This document shows, one piece after another, positions 1 through 7,413 of a stretch of DNA of 16,094 nucleotides. Under the pieces are notes generated by a model. That model saw nothing but the letters and a program-made list of their open reading frames with translations, did no database searches and was not told the origin of the DNA. Positions within the stretch are counted from its first letter, which is position 1; every line of letters starts with the position of its first letter. The stretch lies in NCBI GenBank assembly GCA_964489425.1, contig CAZAYP010000047.1, forward strand, positions 1-16,094, read 5' to 3'. A program made the position numbers and the translations under genes. The stretch comes from CAZAYP01 sp964489425 [NCBI: uncultured Verrucomicrobiota bacterium] (GTDB lineage: Bacteria > Verrucomicrobiota > Kiritimatiellia > RZYC01).

Positions 1-251
1 TCTTCATCGCCGGAATCGTCTACATCCTCTTCGACGTCGTCCTCGGCGTCGGCGTCCTCGTCTTCGCCTTCGTCCTCGGATTCTTCCGCTTCAGCGTCTT
101 CGTCGCCGGAGTCGTCTACATCCTCTTCGACGTCGTCCTCGGCGTCGGCGTCCTCGTCTTCGCCTTCGTCCTCGGATTCTTCCGCTTCAGCGTCTTCGTC
201 GCCGGAGTCGTCTGCATCTTCTTCGACCTCTGCCTCTGCCTCTGCCTCAGC
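1..251. repeat. 96-bp tandem repeat array encoding an acidic 32-residue unit
   Basis: Two full 96-bp units lie at 1-96 and 97-192. They differ only at unit positions 6 and 15 (A in the first, G in the second), so 94 of 96 bases match. A third copy starts at 193, matches for about 35 bases with two changes, then diverges and includes three CTCTGC hexamers (228-245) followed by CTCAGC. Read on the minus strand, one unit gives 32 residues, 22 of them Asp or Glu, the rest Ala, Ser, Gly and Val. The array continues past the left edge, so the copy number is unknown. It lies wholly inside the protease gene and keeps the reading frame. Confidence 0.9.
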
Positions 252-1445
252 GTCGGCGTCCTCGTTGTCGTAAATATAAAGGTTGCTGTCTTCGTCGGGA
301 TGTTCTGTTTCCCAGGTTTCGATCACTTCGTTTTGATCGAACGACTCCATGGCTTCCCAGTTATTCGCCTCGGAGTATTCCACGTATTCGTTGTATTGCA
401 CGGGCGGCGTGTCGTTATACTCGACGGTGATCGTTTCCCACAGCGGAACTACGACGTTCACATAGTCCTCGACCTTGTAGGGGTTGATGACGAAATCCAC
501 GCCCCGGCCATCGTCGGTTACCGGGTTGTCGTCGTCGAACCACGTGTCTTGCGGATTTTCGATGGGCGTTTCCGGAACAAAGACCCAGGAGTCGCCATTG
601 TTGAACTTCGGGTTGATCAAGTAGTTGTAAGGCATGTAGCAGTAGCCCTTGTCGCCCCACTTGTCGCCCCAGGAGTTGCGGACAATAAACACTTCCTCCT
701 TGTCCGAGTATCCAACGGCGCACATCGAGTGCCCGCCGTGGGAGGACCGGCCCAGGTCTTCCGGGCTCGGCATGGGCACCACGCCGCCCCGCGCGTTGCA
801 CTGGTCGAAGGAGTCAAACAACAGGCACCCGAAGACCACCGGGTATCCCGAAGCCAGCGCCTGTTTCCACGCCTCGAGTTCCATCGGGACCCGCTCCATC
901 TCCGTGATCTTGACCTCGCCGGCTTCCTCGTAGGCTTCCCGGTTGGGGGTAGTGAAGAGCAGCGCTTTGCTGAACGGCCAGCGCTCCTCGTTGCAGGCGC
1001 CAAACTCCTTGAGCCCTTCCATGGCCAGTTGGATGACGCAGCCGGCGTCCTTGTCTTCGTCGCCATTGCGCCAGCGGGCGTTGTAATAAACAAACATGCG
1101 GCTGACGTCATAGTCCTGTTGCGTGGCTTGTTTGACCCAATACTCAAAGGAGCCGGCCACGGCGTTGGCCACACAGGACATGGTCGCGCCCTGGTCCTCG
1201 ATCGGGGTCATTTTGCTGCGCAGGTCAACCTTGCCCGGAAGCGAAGCATTGGCGATCTCGGGGGCCGCGGCAAACGTTTTGGCGTCCGGCGCGGCTTTCA
1301 TCGCCACGTAACCCTCGGCGACGTGCGTTCTCCCGGCTTTGTCAACCGACTTGATGGCGCCGGTCTCTGCCGCGGCGCGGCCGGCGGTCGCACAGACGAG
1401 CACGAGCGCAAGGATTATGTTTGCGATGGATGACAGTCTTTTCAT
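1..1445 (-). CDS. Secreted papain-like (C1 family) cysteine protease with acidic repeat tail, C-terminus outside window
   Basis: The visible 481 residues start at ATG 1445-1443, preceded by AAAGGAG six bases upstream. Residues 1-26 form a signal peptide (basic start, hydrophobic core, ending in Ala-Ala-Ala), so the product is exported. The C1 catalytic set is in place: oxyanion Gln85 and nucleophile Cys91 in DQGATMSC with the papain spacing of six, His239 in GGHSMCAVGY, and Asn257 in RNSWGDKWGDKGY. Cys91 is followed by Val, not the Trp of papain. The catalytic domain covers about residues 70-290. A less structured stretch rich in Tyr, Glu and Asn follows, and from about residue 392 the chain is nearly all Asp, Glu and Ala, encoded by the 96-bp repeats. 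Expected activity is peptide hydrolysis outside the cytoplasm; substrate unknown. No propeptide-inhibitor domain is evident. The promoter is unclear; a weak TTGCAT/TACGTT pair lies at 1516-1544. The 3' end is missing from the window. Confidence 0.9.
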   Translation of the reverse strand, partial: MKRLSSIANIILALVLVCATAGRAAAETGAIKSVDKAGRTHVAEGYVAMKAAPDAKTFAAAPEIANASLPGKVDLRSKMTPIEDQGATMSCVANAVAGSFEYWVKQATQQDYDVSRMFVYYNARWRNGDEDKDAGCVIQLAMEGLKEFGACNEERWPFSKALLFTTPNREAYEEAGEVKITEMERVPMELEAWKQALASGYPVVFGCLLFDSFDQCNARGGVVPMPSPEDLGRSSHGGHSMCAVGYSDKEEVFIVRNSWGDKWGDKGYCYMPYNYLINPKFNNGDSWVFVPETPIENPQDTWFDDDNPVTDDGRGVDFVINPYKVEDYVNVVVPLWETITVEYNDTPPVQYNEYVEYSEANNWEAMESFDQNEVIETWETEHPDEDSNLYIYDNEDADAEAEAEAEVEEDADDSGDEDAEAEESEDEGEDEDADAEDDVEEDVDDSGDEDAEAEESEDEGEDEDADAEDDVEEDVDDSGDE

Positions 1446-1627
1446 GTATTCTCCTTTGGGTGTGCCGGATCGCCAAGCCGGTCGGTCAATCCAACCTTAC
1501 TGACGCCGCGCGCGGAACGTAAAATATCTGCCCTCGAAATGCAACCGGTTTTGCGTAATCTTGCGCGTATTGCTGCATGCATGGACGTCGTCGCCGGCCA
1601 CGCGGCACGAAAACTCCAACAAATGCG

Positions 1628-1656
1628 TTGTGGGCAATCACAACCCGCACTATCAT
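1628..1656 (+). promoter_or_regulatory. Putative sigma70-type promoter for the propeller gene
   Basis: TTGTGG (1628-1633) and TATCAT (1651-1656) are separated by 17 bases. Transcription would start near 1663, giving a leader of about 70 bases before the ATG at 1732. This is a match by eye only; it agrees with choosing the ATG at 1732 and not the in-frame ATG at 1561, which lies upstream of the promoter. Confidence 0.4.
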
Positions 1657-1731
1657 CACGGCCACCGGGAAACGCGCGGCCGGGATGCGCTGCTTCAATC
1701 CGGGCGTAAAACGCAAAGTGGGAGAAAGCTG

Positions 1732-3174
1732 ATGAACAAAGGTGCGGGGTGGGCTTCGTTGATCATTGTTTTGGCGGCGTCAGCGGCACAAGCCGCCTGG
1801 AGTACCAACCCGGCGGCGAACACCCTTGTGTTCAGCAACGCGGCGACCACGCTGGCTGATTTGAGCGTGGTGGCTGACCCCAGCGGCGGCGCCTACCTGG
1901 TTTGGGATGCCTATTTTTCCAGCTTGGGCACGCGGCGTGTCCAGGTCCAGCGCCTCGATGCCCTGGGGCAGTTGGCCTGGCCCGCACCCATCGGCGTAAC
2001 CATCGCCACCAACCAGCAAACCCTGCCGGTCGCCTGCCGTGCCGATAACGGGGACCTGCTGGTGGGGTGGCGGGAAGAGATCAAAAAGACGCCGTCCAAG
2101 TATCCCTTGTACATCCAGCGGATCACGCCGCAGGGAACCCGCGCCAGCGACCGTGGCCTGGCCTTGACCAGCACGAACTGGAACGGCGCCACCCTGCGGC
2201 TGGTCTCGGACGGCGCCAACGGGGTGCTGGCCGCGTGGCGCGACGGCCGGACGTCGCCGGATCTCTACGACGTCTACGCGCAGCGCGTCGGCGCCAGCGG
2301 TACCGTGATGTGGAACCCGTTCAGCTACGGCGTGCCCGTGGCCACCAATTCCACCAACCAGTATGTCGCCATCGTGTCCGATGGGTCGGGCGGCGCGGTG
2401 CTGGCCTGGGAGCGCCGGGTGGGCGGAACCGATTACGATATCTATGCGCAGCGGGTCCAATCCAACGGCGTCGTGCTGTGGACCGCCGGCGGAAACCCCG
2501 TCTGCGTCCTGTCCAATTACCAGGGCGAAACCGTGCTGGCGCCGGACGGGATGCATGGCGTCTACCTGGCGTGGCATGACGCCCGGACCCCCAGCCGGGC
2601 CTACGATGTCTACGCCCAGCACCTCAACAGCCAGGGCAGCCGGACCTGGTCCTACAACGGCATCGGGATCTGGACGAACGCGCTGAACAGCAACTCGCCC
2701 CAGATCATTCCCGATGGCGCGACCGGCGCCGTGATCTCCGCGGAGGTCTGGAACGAGGGGTTTTCCGACTGTGATCTCATCGCCCAGCGGATCAACCTGG
2801 GCGGCGGCAAGCTGTGGGGCAATGACGGCAGCAACGTGGCGTTCGTGGCAGACCACCAGTGGCCGCACACCTTGTTCGCCGATGGCGCGGGCGGGGCCAT
2901 GGTGGCCTGGCTCGACAACCGTGGCGGAACCTACCGGCAGTTTGTCCAGCACCTGGATGCCCGCGGCCTGGAGCTGTGGCAGGTCAACGGCGTGCTGGCC
3001 GGGGCCGCGATCGAGGATTATGCCCCGGCCGGGGCGCCGGGCAAACAGGGCGGCGCGATCCTGGGCTGGCTGTACGGCCCCAGCCAGGTCCGCGCCCAGC
3101 GGGTCAACGCCAATGGCGTTCTGGGCGGCCCGCTCGTCAGCCTGGACGGCCTGCCGCTGTTGCTGTTGGAATAG
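1732..3174 (+). CDS. Secreted beta-propeller-like repeat protein, function unknown
   Basis: This 480-residue protein begins with a signal peptide (Met-Asn-Lys, hydrophobic core, then Ala-Ser-Ala-Ala-Gln-Ala-Ala near residue 22). The open frame extends upstream to an ATG at 1561, but the signal peptide, the GGGAG ribosome site at 1720-1724 and the putative promoter at 1628-1656 all favour 1732. The mature chain is about eight repeats of 50-60 residues built on a core like DGxGGAvlAW, then D-[IV]-Y-A-Q-R, then a short G-containing turn and a W. Cores start near SDGSGGAVLAW and ADGAGGAMVAW, for example. Such repeats usually fold as propeller blades. No catalytic motif, membrane anchor or sorting domain was recognised. 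It diverges from the secreted protease with 286 bases between the two starts, so the two may share a cell-surface or extracellular role, but that is inference. Confidence 0.8.
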   Translation: MNKGAGWASLIIVLAASAAQAAWSTNPAANTLVFSNAATTLADLSVVADPSGGAYLVWDAYFSSLGTRRVQVQRLDALGQLAWPAPIGVTIATNQQTLPVACRADNGDLLVGWREEIKKTPSKYPLYIQRITPQGTRASDRGLALTSTNWNGATLRLVSDGANGVLAAWRDGRTSPDLYDVYAQRVGASGTVMWNPFSYGVPVATNSTNQYVAIVSDGSGGAVLAWERRVGGTDYDIYAQRVQSNGVVLWTAGGNPVCVLSNYQGETVLAPDGMHGVYLAWHDARTPSRAYDVYAQHLNSQGSRTWSYNGIGIWTNALNSNSPQIIPDGATGAVISAEVWNEGFSDCDLIAQRINLGGGKLWGNDGSNVAFVADHQWPHTLFADGAGGAMVAWLDNRGGTYRQFVQHLDARGLELWQVNGVLAGAAIEDYAPAGAPGKQGGAILGWLYGPSQVRAQRVNANGVLGGPLVSLDGLPLLLLE

Positions 3175-3252
3175 CGCGGCCATGACGATCGTTTGCGTGG
3201 GCCTTGGCCCGCTTCAAGGCGGTGGGGCGGTTGAGCCGGGCCAACAAAACGC

Positions 3253-3280
3253 TTGGCGCAGGCGTGTCTTTTGGTTATAC
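3253..3280 (+). promoter_or_regulatory. Putative promoter of the apt-to-DUF2207 cluster
   Basis: TTGGCG (3253-3258) and TTATAC (3275-3280) are spaced by 16 bases within the 173-base gap after the propeller gene. The start point would fall near 3287, about 60 bases before the apt ATG. Upstream at 3201-3220 is a hairpin (GCCTTG, 8-base loop, CAAGGC) without a T run, which is a poor terminator candidate for the propeller gene. Confidence 0.35.
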
Positions 3281-3347
3281 GCAAACACGTTGAGAGACAG
3301 GCAGGATGGGATTAACCGGCGGCACTGAAAACGCGAAAGGATAAAAT

Positions 3348-3869
3348 ATGAGTCTGAGAGCAATGAAAAAAACCATCCGGGACGTCCCCGACTTCCCGAA
3401 GCCCGGCATCATCTTCAAGGACATCACGCCGGTATTGGCGGACCCCAAGCTGTTCAAGGAAATCACCAACCTGTTTGCCCGGCGCTACAAGGGCCAGGCC
3501 ATCAGCAAGATCGCGGCCGTGGATGCCCGCGGCTTCATCTTCGGCGCCGCCCTGGCCTACAAAATGGGCCTTGGCTTTGTCCCCATCCGCAAGAAGGGCA
3601 AGCTGCCCTACCAGTGCATCGAGGAGTCGTACCAGTTGGAATACGGCTCGGCCACGCTCTGCCTGCACGTGGATGCCTTGAAGCCCGGCGAAAAAGTGGT
3701 CCTGATCGATGACCTGCTCGCCACCGGCGGCACGGCGTTGGCCTGCGCCAACATGATCCGCAAGCTGGGCGCCGACCTGGTGGAAGTGGCTTTCGTGATC
3801 GAGCTGGCCTTCCTCAAGGGCCGCGAGAAGCTCAAGGATTTCCCGGTGTTCGCGCCGATCGTTTTTTGA
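3348..3869 (+). CDS. apt: Adenine phosphoribosyltransferase
   Basis: This cytoplasmic enzyme of purine salvage converts adenine and PRPP into AMP and pyrophosphate. The 173-residue length is normal for the family. The N-terminal IRDVPDFPKPGIIFKDITP segment (residues 10-28) is typical of Apt, and the PRPP-binding loop is VVLIDDLLATGGTA at residues 117-130, with the paired acidic residues Asp121-Asp122. The segment AAVDARGFIFGAALA (56-70) is also characteristic. AAAGGA at 3336-3341 places the start at 3348; an in-frame ATG at 3363 would give the more usual MKKTIRDVPDF start but has no ribosome site at a good distance. It is the first gene of a closely packed plus-strand cluster; rubredoxin follows after 18 bases. 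It has no obvious metabolic link to its redox neighbours. Confidence 0.96.
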   Translation: MSLRAMKKTIRDVPDFPKPGIIFKDITPVLADPKLFKEITNLFARRYKGQAISKIAAVDARGFIFGAALAYKMGLGFVPIRKKGKLPYQCIEESYQLEYGSATLCLHVDALKPGEKVVLIDDLLATGGTALACANMIRKLGADLVEVAFVIELAFLKGREKLKDFPVFAPIVF

Positions 3870-3887
3870 TCAAGGGAGGAACGCAGC

Positions 3888-4046
3888 ATGAAGAAATATA
3901 CCTGCAACGTGTGCGGTTACGTGTACGACCCGGCCAAGGGCGACCCCGCCAATGGCGTCCAGCCCGGCACCGCCTTCGAAGCCATCCCCGAGGATTGGGT
4001 GTGCCCGGAATGCGGCGTGGGTAAGTCGGAATTTTCTCCGATGTGA
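3888..4046 (+). CDS. Rubredoxin
   Basis: A complete 52-residue rubredoxin, a small electron carrier with one iron bound by four cysteines. The two knuckles are [10 protein letters not shown] (Cys6, Cys9) and [11 protein letters not shown] (Cys39, Cys42), and the central PEDWVCP is typical. The start at 3888 is set by a strong GGGAGGA at 3874-3880. In anaerobes rubredoxin passes electrons from a flavoprotein reductase to oxygen- or peroxide-reducing enzymes such as rubrerythrin or flavodiiron protein. A likely reductase lies two genes downstream, at 5720-6868. No rubrerythrin, desulfoferrodoxin or flavodiiron gene is in the window, so the terminal acceptor is not visible. It is 18 bases after apt and 33 bases before the PtsI-like gene. 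Confidence 0.97.
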   Translation: MKKYTCNVCGYVYDPAKGDPANGVQPGTAFEAIPEDWVCPECGVGKSEFSPM

Positions 4047-4053
4047 CCCCGCC

Positions 4054-4069
4054 CCCGCGGTGACGCGGG
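4054..4069 (+). other. Perfect hairpin with GTGA tetraloop before the PtsI-like start
   Basis: CCCGCG (4054-4059), loop GTGA (4060-4063) and CGCGGG (4064-4069) make a perfect 6-bp GC stem capped by a GNRA-type loop. It sits 7 bases after the rubredoxin stop and ends 10 bases before the next ATG, where a ribosome site would be expected; none is seen. There is no T run, so it is not a standard terminator. It could lower translation of the next gene or act as a processing or 3'-protection element for the apt-rubredoxin part of the transcript. Confidence 0.45.
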
Positions 4070-4079
4070 TGCAGTTTCC

Positions 4080-5723
4080 ATGAGCAACAACGCGCCGGCG
4101 GAGCAGCGGTTCAGCGGGCTGGCCCTGAGCAGCGGCTGGGCGGCGGCCCGGGTGTGCCTGTTCAACGAGAACCGGCACAACCTCCTGCCGGACGCCGGAA
4201 CCGGCGTGCCCCCGCGCGAGACGGCCGCGGAAATCCTGCGTTTCGAGCAAGGCCTGGCCCTGGCCGGCGAGCGGGTCGCGGCGGTGCGCGCCGATGTGCT
4301 CCAGCGCCTGGGCAAGGCCGAGGCGGAGATCTTCACCGCCCAGAAAATGATCCTCGACGATCCGGAGATTCACGCGCGCATCAAGACCTTGATCCGCGAG
4401 CGCGCCTGGCGCTCGGAGTCCGCCGTGCGCCAGGTGCTCGACGAGTATGAGAAACGCCTGCTGGAACTGGACGATGAGTACATCCGCGAGCGCGCCACGG
4501 ACATCGGCGAGGTCAAGCGCCGCCTGCTGGACGCCCTGGCCAACCTCGCGCCCGGGCTGCAGTGCGCCGGGGCCGAGCATTGCCAGCGCGGCCGCCACCG
4601 GATCCTGGTGGCCTCGGAGCTGACCCCGGCCCTGATCGTCGAGGTGGATGCCCAGAACGTGCGCGGGTTCATCGCCGAGCGCGGCGGCCCCAACGCCCAT
4701 GCGGCGATCCTCGCCCGGGCCCTGGGCGTGCCGGCGGTGAGCGGCATCCCCAACATCCACAACCTGGTGCAGTGCGGGGACGAAATCGTGGTCGATGGCG
4801 ATCGCGGCGAAGTGGTGCTCCACCCGCAGGCGGCCACCCTGGAAATGGCCCGCATCCGCCATGACGACGAGCCGGGCGCCGAACCCATTGTGCCGCCCGT
4901 GCCCCACCTGCGGGTCATGGCCAACATCAGCGTGGCCCGGCATGCCGCGGGCGTGGTGCGGGCGCAGGCGGACGGCATCGGCCTGTATCGCACGGAGTTT
5001 GAGTTCCTGCTGGCCGGCCGCGAACTCGACGAGGCGGAGCAGTTCGCGCGTTACCGCCAGGTGCTCGAAACCCTGGCCGGCAAGCCGGTGACGTTCCGCC
5101 TGCTGGATTTGGGCGGCGACAAGACGATCGCCCGCCCGCCCGCGGCGCCCGAGCGCAACCCGGCGCTGGGCTGGCGCGGCGCGCGCCTGCTGCTGGGCAC
5201 GCCGGACCTGCTGCGCGCCCAGGCGCGCGCCCTGGCGCGGGTCGCCGACCTGGCGCCCATCCGCATCCTGTACCCCATGATCACGGACGTGGACCAGTTT
5301 CTCCGCCTCAAGGCCCTGGTGCTGGAAGCGCTGGGCGCGGCCGCCCCGCGGGTGGAGCACGGCGTGATGCTGGAAGTGCCGTCGGCCTGCTGGCAGGCGC
5401 GCGAGGTGCTGGCCGCGGCCGATTTCGCCAGCGTGGGCACCAACGACCTGCTCCAGTTCCTGGTCGCCGTGGACCGGGACAACGAGAAAGTCGCCGGCGA
5501 TTACCGGCCGGATCATCCCGTGCTCTGGTCGGTGCTCGCGCACCTGGCGGACGCCGCCCGCGATGCCCGCCGGCCGATCGCGGTCTGTGGCGAGGTGGCC
5601 GGCGACCCGCGCTGGGTGCCGCGCCTCATGGACCTGGGTTTTGATACGCTCAGCGTGAGCGCCCGCCGCATCCCGGCGGTCCGGACCGCTGCGCTGGCGT
5701 ATCGCAAAGGACAAAACACATGA
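4080..5723 (+). CDS. ptsI: PtsI-like phosphoenolpyruvate-protein phosphotransferase (enzyme I)
   Basis: The 547-residue protein has the full enzyme I layout, slightly shorter than the usual 570 or so. An N-terminal helical HPr-binding and swivelling region (about 10-250) carries the phosphohistidine motif GGPNAHAAILARALGVPAVSG with His207. The PEP-binding barrel (about 275-547) contains GIGLYRTEFEF (299-309), LLDLGGDKT (341-349), GWRGARL (364-370), SVGTNDLLQF (451-460) and the catalytic CGEVAGD with Cys503. Enzyme I transfers phosphate from PEP to HPr. The two residues before the active histidine are Asn-Ala where most enzymes I have Thr-Ser. No HPr or EII gene is in the window, so it may serve a regulatory chain or an HPr encoded elsewhere. 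The start at 4080 lacks a clear ribosome site and follows a hairpin. Its stop overlaps the next start (ATGA, 5720-5723), which implies translational coupling to the flavoprotein. Confidence 0.85.
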   Translation: MSNNAPAEQRFSGLALSSGWAAARVCLFNENRHNLLPDAGTGVPPRETAAEILRFEQGLALAGERVAAVRADVLQRLGKAEAEIFTAQKMILDDPEIHARIKTLIRERAWRSESAVRQVLDEYEKRLLELDDEYIRERATDIGEVKRRLLDALANLAPGLQCAGAEHCQRGRHRILVASELTPALIVEVDAQNVRGFIAERGGPNAHAAILARALGVPAVSGIPNIHNLVQCGDEIVVDGDRGEVVLHPQAATLEMARIRHDDEPGAEPIVPPVPHLRVMANISVARHAAGVVRAQADGIGLYRTEFEFLLAGRELDEAEQFARYRQVLETLAGKPVTFRLLDLGGDKTIARPPAAPERNPALGWRGARLLLGTPDLLRAQARALARVADLAPIRILYPMITDVDQFLRLKALVLEALGAAAPRVEHGVMLEVPSACWQAREVLAAADFASVGTNDLLQFLVAVDRDNEKVAGDYRPDHPVLWSVLAHLADAARDARRPIAVCGEVAGDPRWVPRLMDLGFDTLSVSARRIPAVRTAALAYRKGQNT

Positions 5724-6868
5724 AGATTATCGTGGTGGGCGCGGGTCACGCCGGCGTGGAGGCCGCCCGCGTGGCGCGCGCCGCGGGCGCCGACGTAACC
5801 CTGTATTCCGCGGAGTCGGGCTGGCCGTACTACCGCCCGCGCCTGATCGCCCTGGCCATGGGGCAGACCGGCCCGGCGGATATTCTCATGAAAACGCCCG
5901 AGTGGTATGCCGGGCAGGGGATCACCCTGCACGTCAACGCGCCCGTGACCCGGCTGGATCCCGCCGCCATGACCGTAACCTCGGCCGGCGGCACGGAGTC
6001 CGGCGATGCGGTGATCCTGGCCTATGGCGCCGGGCCGTTTCTCCCGCCTTTTGCCAAAGATCCGCCGCCCGGCGTGTTCCCGCTGTGGACCGAGGCGCAC
6101 GCCCTGGCCATCCGCTCGCGGCTGCAGCCCGGGTTGCGCCTGGTCATCATCGGCGGCGGCGTCCTCGGGATCGAGGCCGCGGTGCGCGCGGTGGATGCGC
6201 AGCTGCAAGTCACGGTCATTGAAAAAATGCAGCGCCTGCTGCCCGGTCAGTTCGGGGAGGAGGCGTCCGCGCTGCTGGCCCGCGCGTTGGCGGCGCGAAA
6301 AATCGATGTGCGCTGCGGGTGCGGGGTGACGGCCCTGGCGGCCGACGCGGCCGGGGGCGTGCGGCTGGACCTGGATGACGATCAGCACCTGGTGGCGGAC
6401 CTGGTGGTGGTGTCCATCGGCGCGCGGCGCGATGTCGGCCTGGCCGCGGCCGCCGGGCTCAAGACCGACCAGGGGATTGTCGTGGATGAGCATCTGCGCG
6501 CGTCCGCGCCCAGGGTATGGGCCGCGGGCGATATCATCGAGCTTGCCGGCGTGCGCCGCTGCTCGGCCCTGGACGCCACCCAGCAGGGCCGGCTGGCGGC
6601 CGAGAACTGCCTCGCGGACCTGGCCGGGAAACCGCTGCAGAAATATCATGCCGCGCCCGCCGCCATGCACCTGAAGTATAACGATTTCGAGATCCACGCC
6701 GTGGGCCAGGCCCCGGACACCGTGATCCGCACCGAGCCGGCCCCCGGCGCCCTGCAAAACTTTGTCGTGCGCAACGGGCTGCTGATTGGCGCCCAGATGG
6801 TCGGTACGGGCCGGGACTTCGTAAAGCTGGAAAAGAACCTCGGCCGGCCATACCCTCCAGCCGCATGA
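5720..6868 (+). CDS. FAD/NAD(P)-dependent oxidoreductase, probable NADH:rubredoxin reductase
   Basis: A 382-residue two-dinucleotide-domain flavoprotein of the pyridine nucleotide-disulphide reductase class. The FAD-binding GAGHAG is at residues 7-12, the second GGGVLG (145-150) within VIIGGGVLGIEAA binds NAD(P)H, and VWAAGDI (267-272) is the conserved FAD-contact segment near the C-terminal part. No redox-active CxxxxC or CxxC disulphide is seen, so electrons should leave through flavin to a protein partner. The length and the RPRLIALAMG segment fit the NADH:rubredoxin oxidoreductase and nitrite-reductase-like group. The rubredoxin at 3888-4046 in the same cluster is the natural partner, although a PtsI-like gene separates them. 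It overlaps the gene before and the gene after by ATGA. An alternative is a more general ferredoxin or NAD(P)H flavoprotein; the assignment to rubredoxin rests on context. Confidence 0.8.
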   Translation: MKIIVVGAGHAGVEAARVARAAGADVTLYSAESGWPYYRPRLIALAMGQTGPADILMKTPEWYAGQGITLHVNAPVTRLDPAAMTVTSAGGTESGDAVILAYGAGPFLPPFAKDPPPGVFPLWTEAHALAIRSRLQPGLRLVIIGGGVLGIEAAVRAVDAQLQVTVIEKMQRLLPGQFGEEASALLARALAARKIDVRCGCGVTALAADAAGGVRLDLDDDQHLVADLVVVSIGARRDVGLAAAAGLKTDQGIVVDEHLRASAPRVWAAGDIIELAGVRRCSALDATQQGRLAAENCLADLAGKPLQKYHAAPAAMHLKYNDFEIHAVGQAPDTVIRTEPAPGALQNFVVRNGLLIGAQMVGTGRDFVKLEKNLGRPYPPAA

Positions 6869-7413
6869 TCTTCCTAATCCCCATCGCGGTCGTGGTGGCG
6901 CTGCTGGCGGCCTGGCTGGCGCTGACGTTCAACGCTTTTGTCAGGAGCCGGAACATCACCCGCGAGGCGTGGAGCGGCATCGACGTGCAGCTCAAGCGCC
7001 GGCACGACCTGGTGCCCGCCCTGGCCGAGGTGGTTGGCGCCTACGCCGCCCACGAGAAGCAGGTCCAGGAAGAATGCGCCCGGATCCGCGCCGGCGTGGC
7101 CACGGTCGATGAGCCCCGGCAGGTGTCCGGGCTGCGACGCCTGCTGGCGATTGCCGAGCAGTACCCGAACCTCAAGGCCGACCAGCGGTTCGGCGACCTG
7201 CACCGCAGCCTGGTGCAGGTGGAGGACGAGCTGCAATTGGCCCGGCGCTACTACAACGGTGCGGTGCGCGATTACAACACGCGCCTGGAGTCATTCCCCA
7301 ACCTGCTGCTGGCCCCGTGGTTCGGGTTCAAGCCCGCGGCGTTTTTCCAGGTGGACTACGCCACCGAGCGCCAGGCGCCGGACCTGGATTTTGGCGGCCG
7401 AGGGGGCGCCTGA
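6865..7413 (+). CDS. lemA: LemA family membrane-anchored protein
   Basis: This 182-residue protein has one N-terminal membrane helix (about residues 2-24) followed by the helical LemA domain. Family hallmarks are NITREAWSGIDVQLKRRHDLVPAL (starting at residue 30), the following EVVGAYAAHE, AEQYPNLKAD, ARRYYNGAVRDYNTRLESFPN and the closing FGFKPAAFFQ. LemA proteins are widespread but without a settled biochemical role. They are commonly encoded beside DUF2207 or TPM-domain membrane proteins, as here. Its start overlaps the flavoprotein stop (ATGA) and its stop overlaps the DUF2207 start (TGATG), so the three are probably translated from one transcript. The tail after residue 165 is short and Gly-rich. 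Confidence 0.93.
   Translation: MIFLIPIAVVVALLAAWLALTFNAFVRSRNITREAWSGIDVQLKRRHDLVPALAEVVGAYAAHEKQVQEECARIRAGVATVDEPRQVSGLRRLLAIAEQYPNLKADQRFGDLHRSLVQVEDELQLARRYYNGAVRDYNTRLESFPNLLLAPWFGFKPAAFFQVDYATERQAPDLDFGGRGGA

Noticed and set aside
228-251. Hexamer repeat CTCTGC that could be a phase-variable tract
   Set aside because: A six-base unit changes length without shifting the frame, so it cannot switch the gene off; it only adds Glu-Ala pairs.
300-1433. Long open frame on the plus strand opposite the protease gene
   Set aside because: It is a GC-rich antisense shadow; the minus strand has a signal peptide and all papain catalytic residues.
1561-1731. N-terminal extension of the propeller gene from the ATG at 1561
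   Set aside because: It would bury the signal peptide 57 residues inside the protein and lies upstream of the likely promoter.
1780-3183. Long minus-strand open frame of 467 codons opposite the propeller gene
   Set aside because: No recognisable domain or ribosome site; the plus frame has a signal peptide and clear repeats.
3201-3220. Hairpin GCCTTG/CAAGGC after the propeller gene
   Set aside because: Short stem, 8-base loop and no T run; not a convincing terminator.
3870-5714. 614-codon minus-strand open frame opposite rubredoxin and ptsI
   Set aside because: His/Arg/Gly-rich composition typical of a shadow frame; the plus strand encodes motif-complete proteins.
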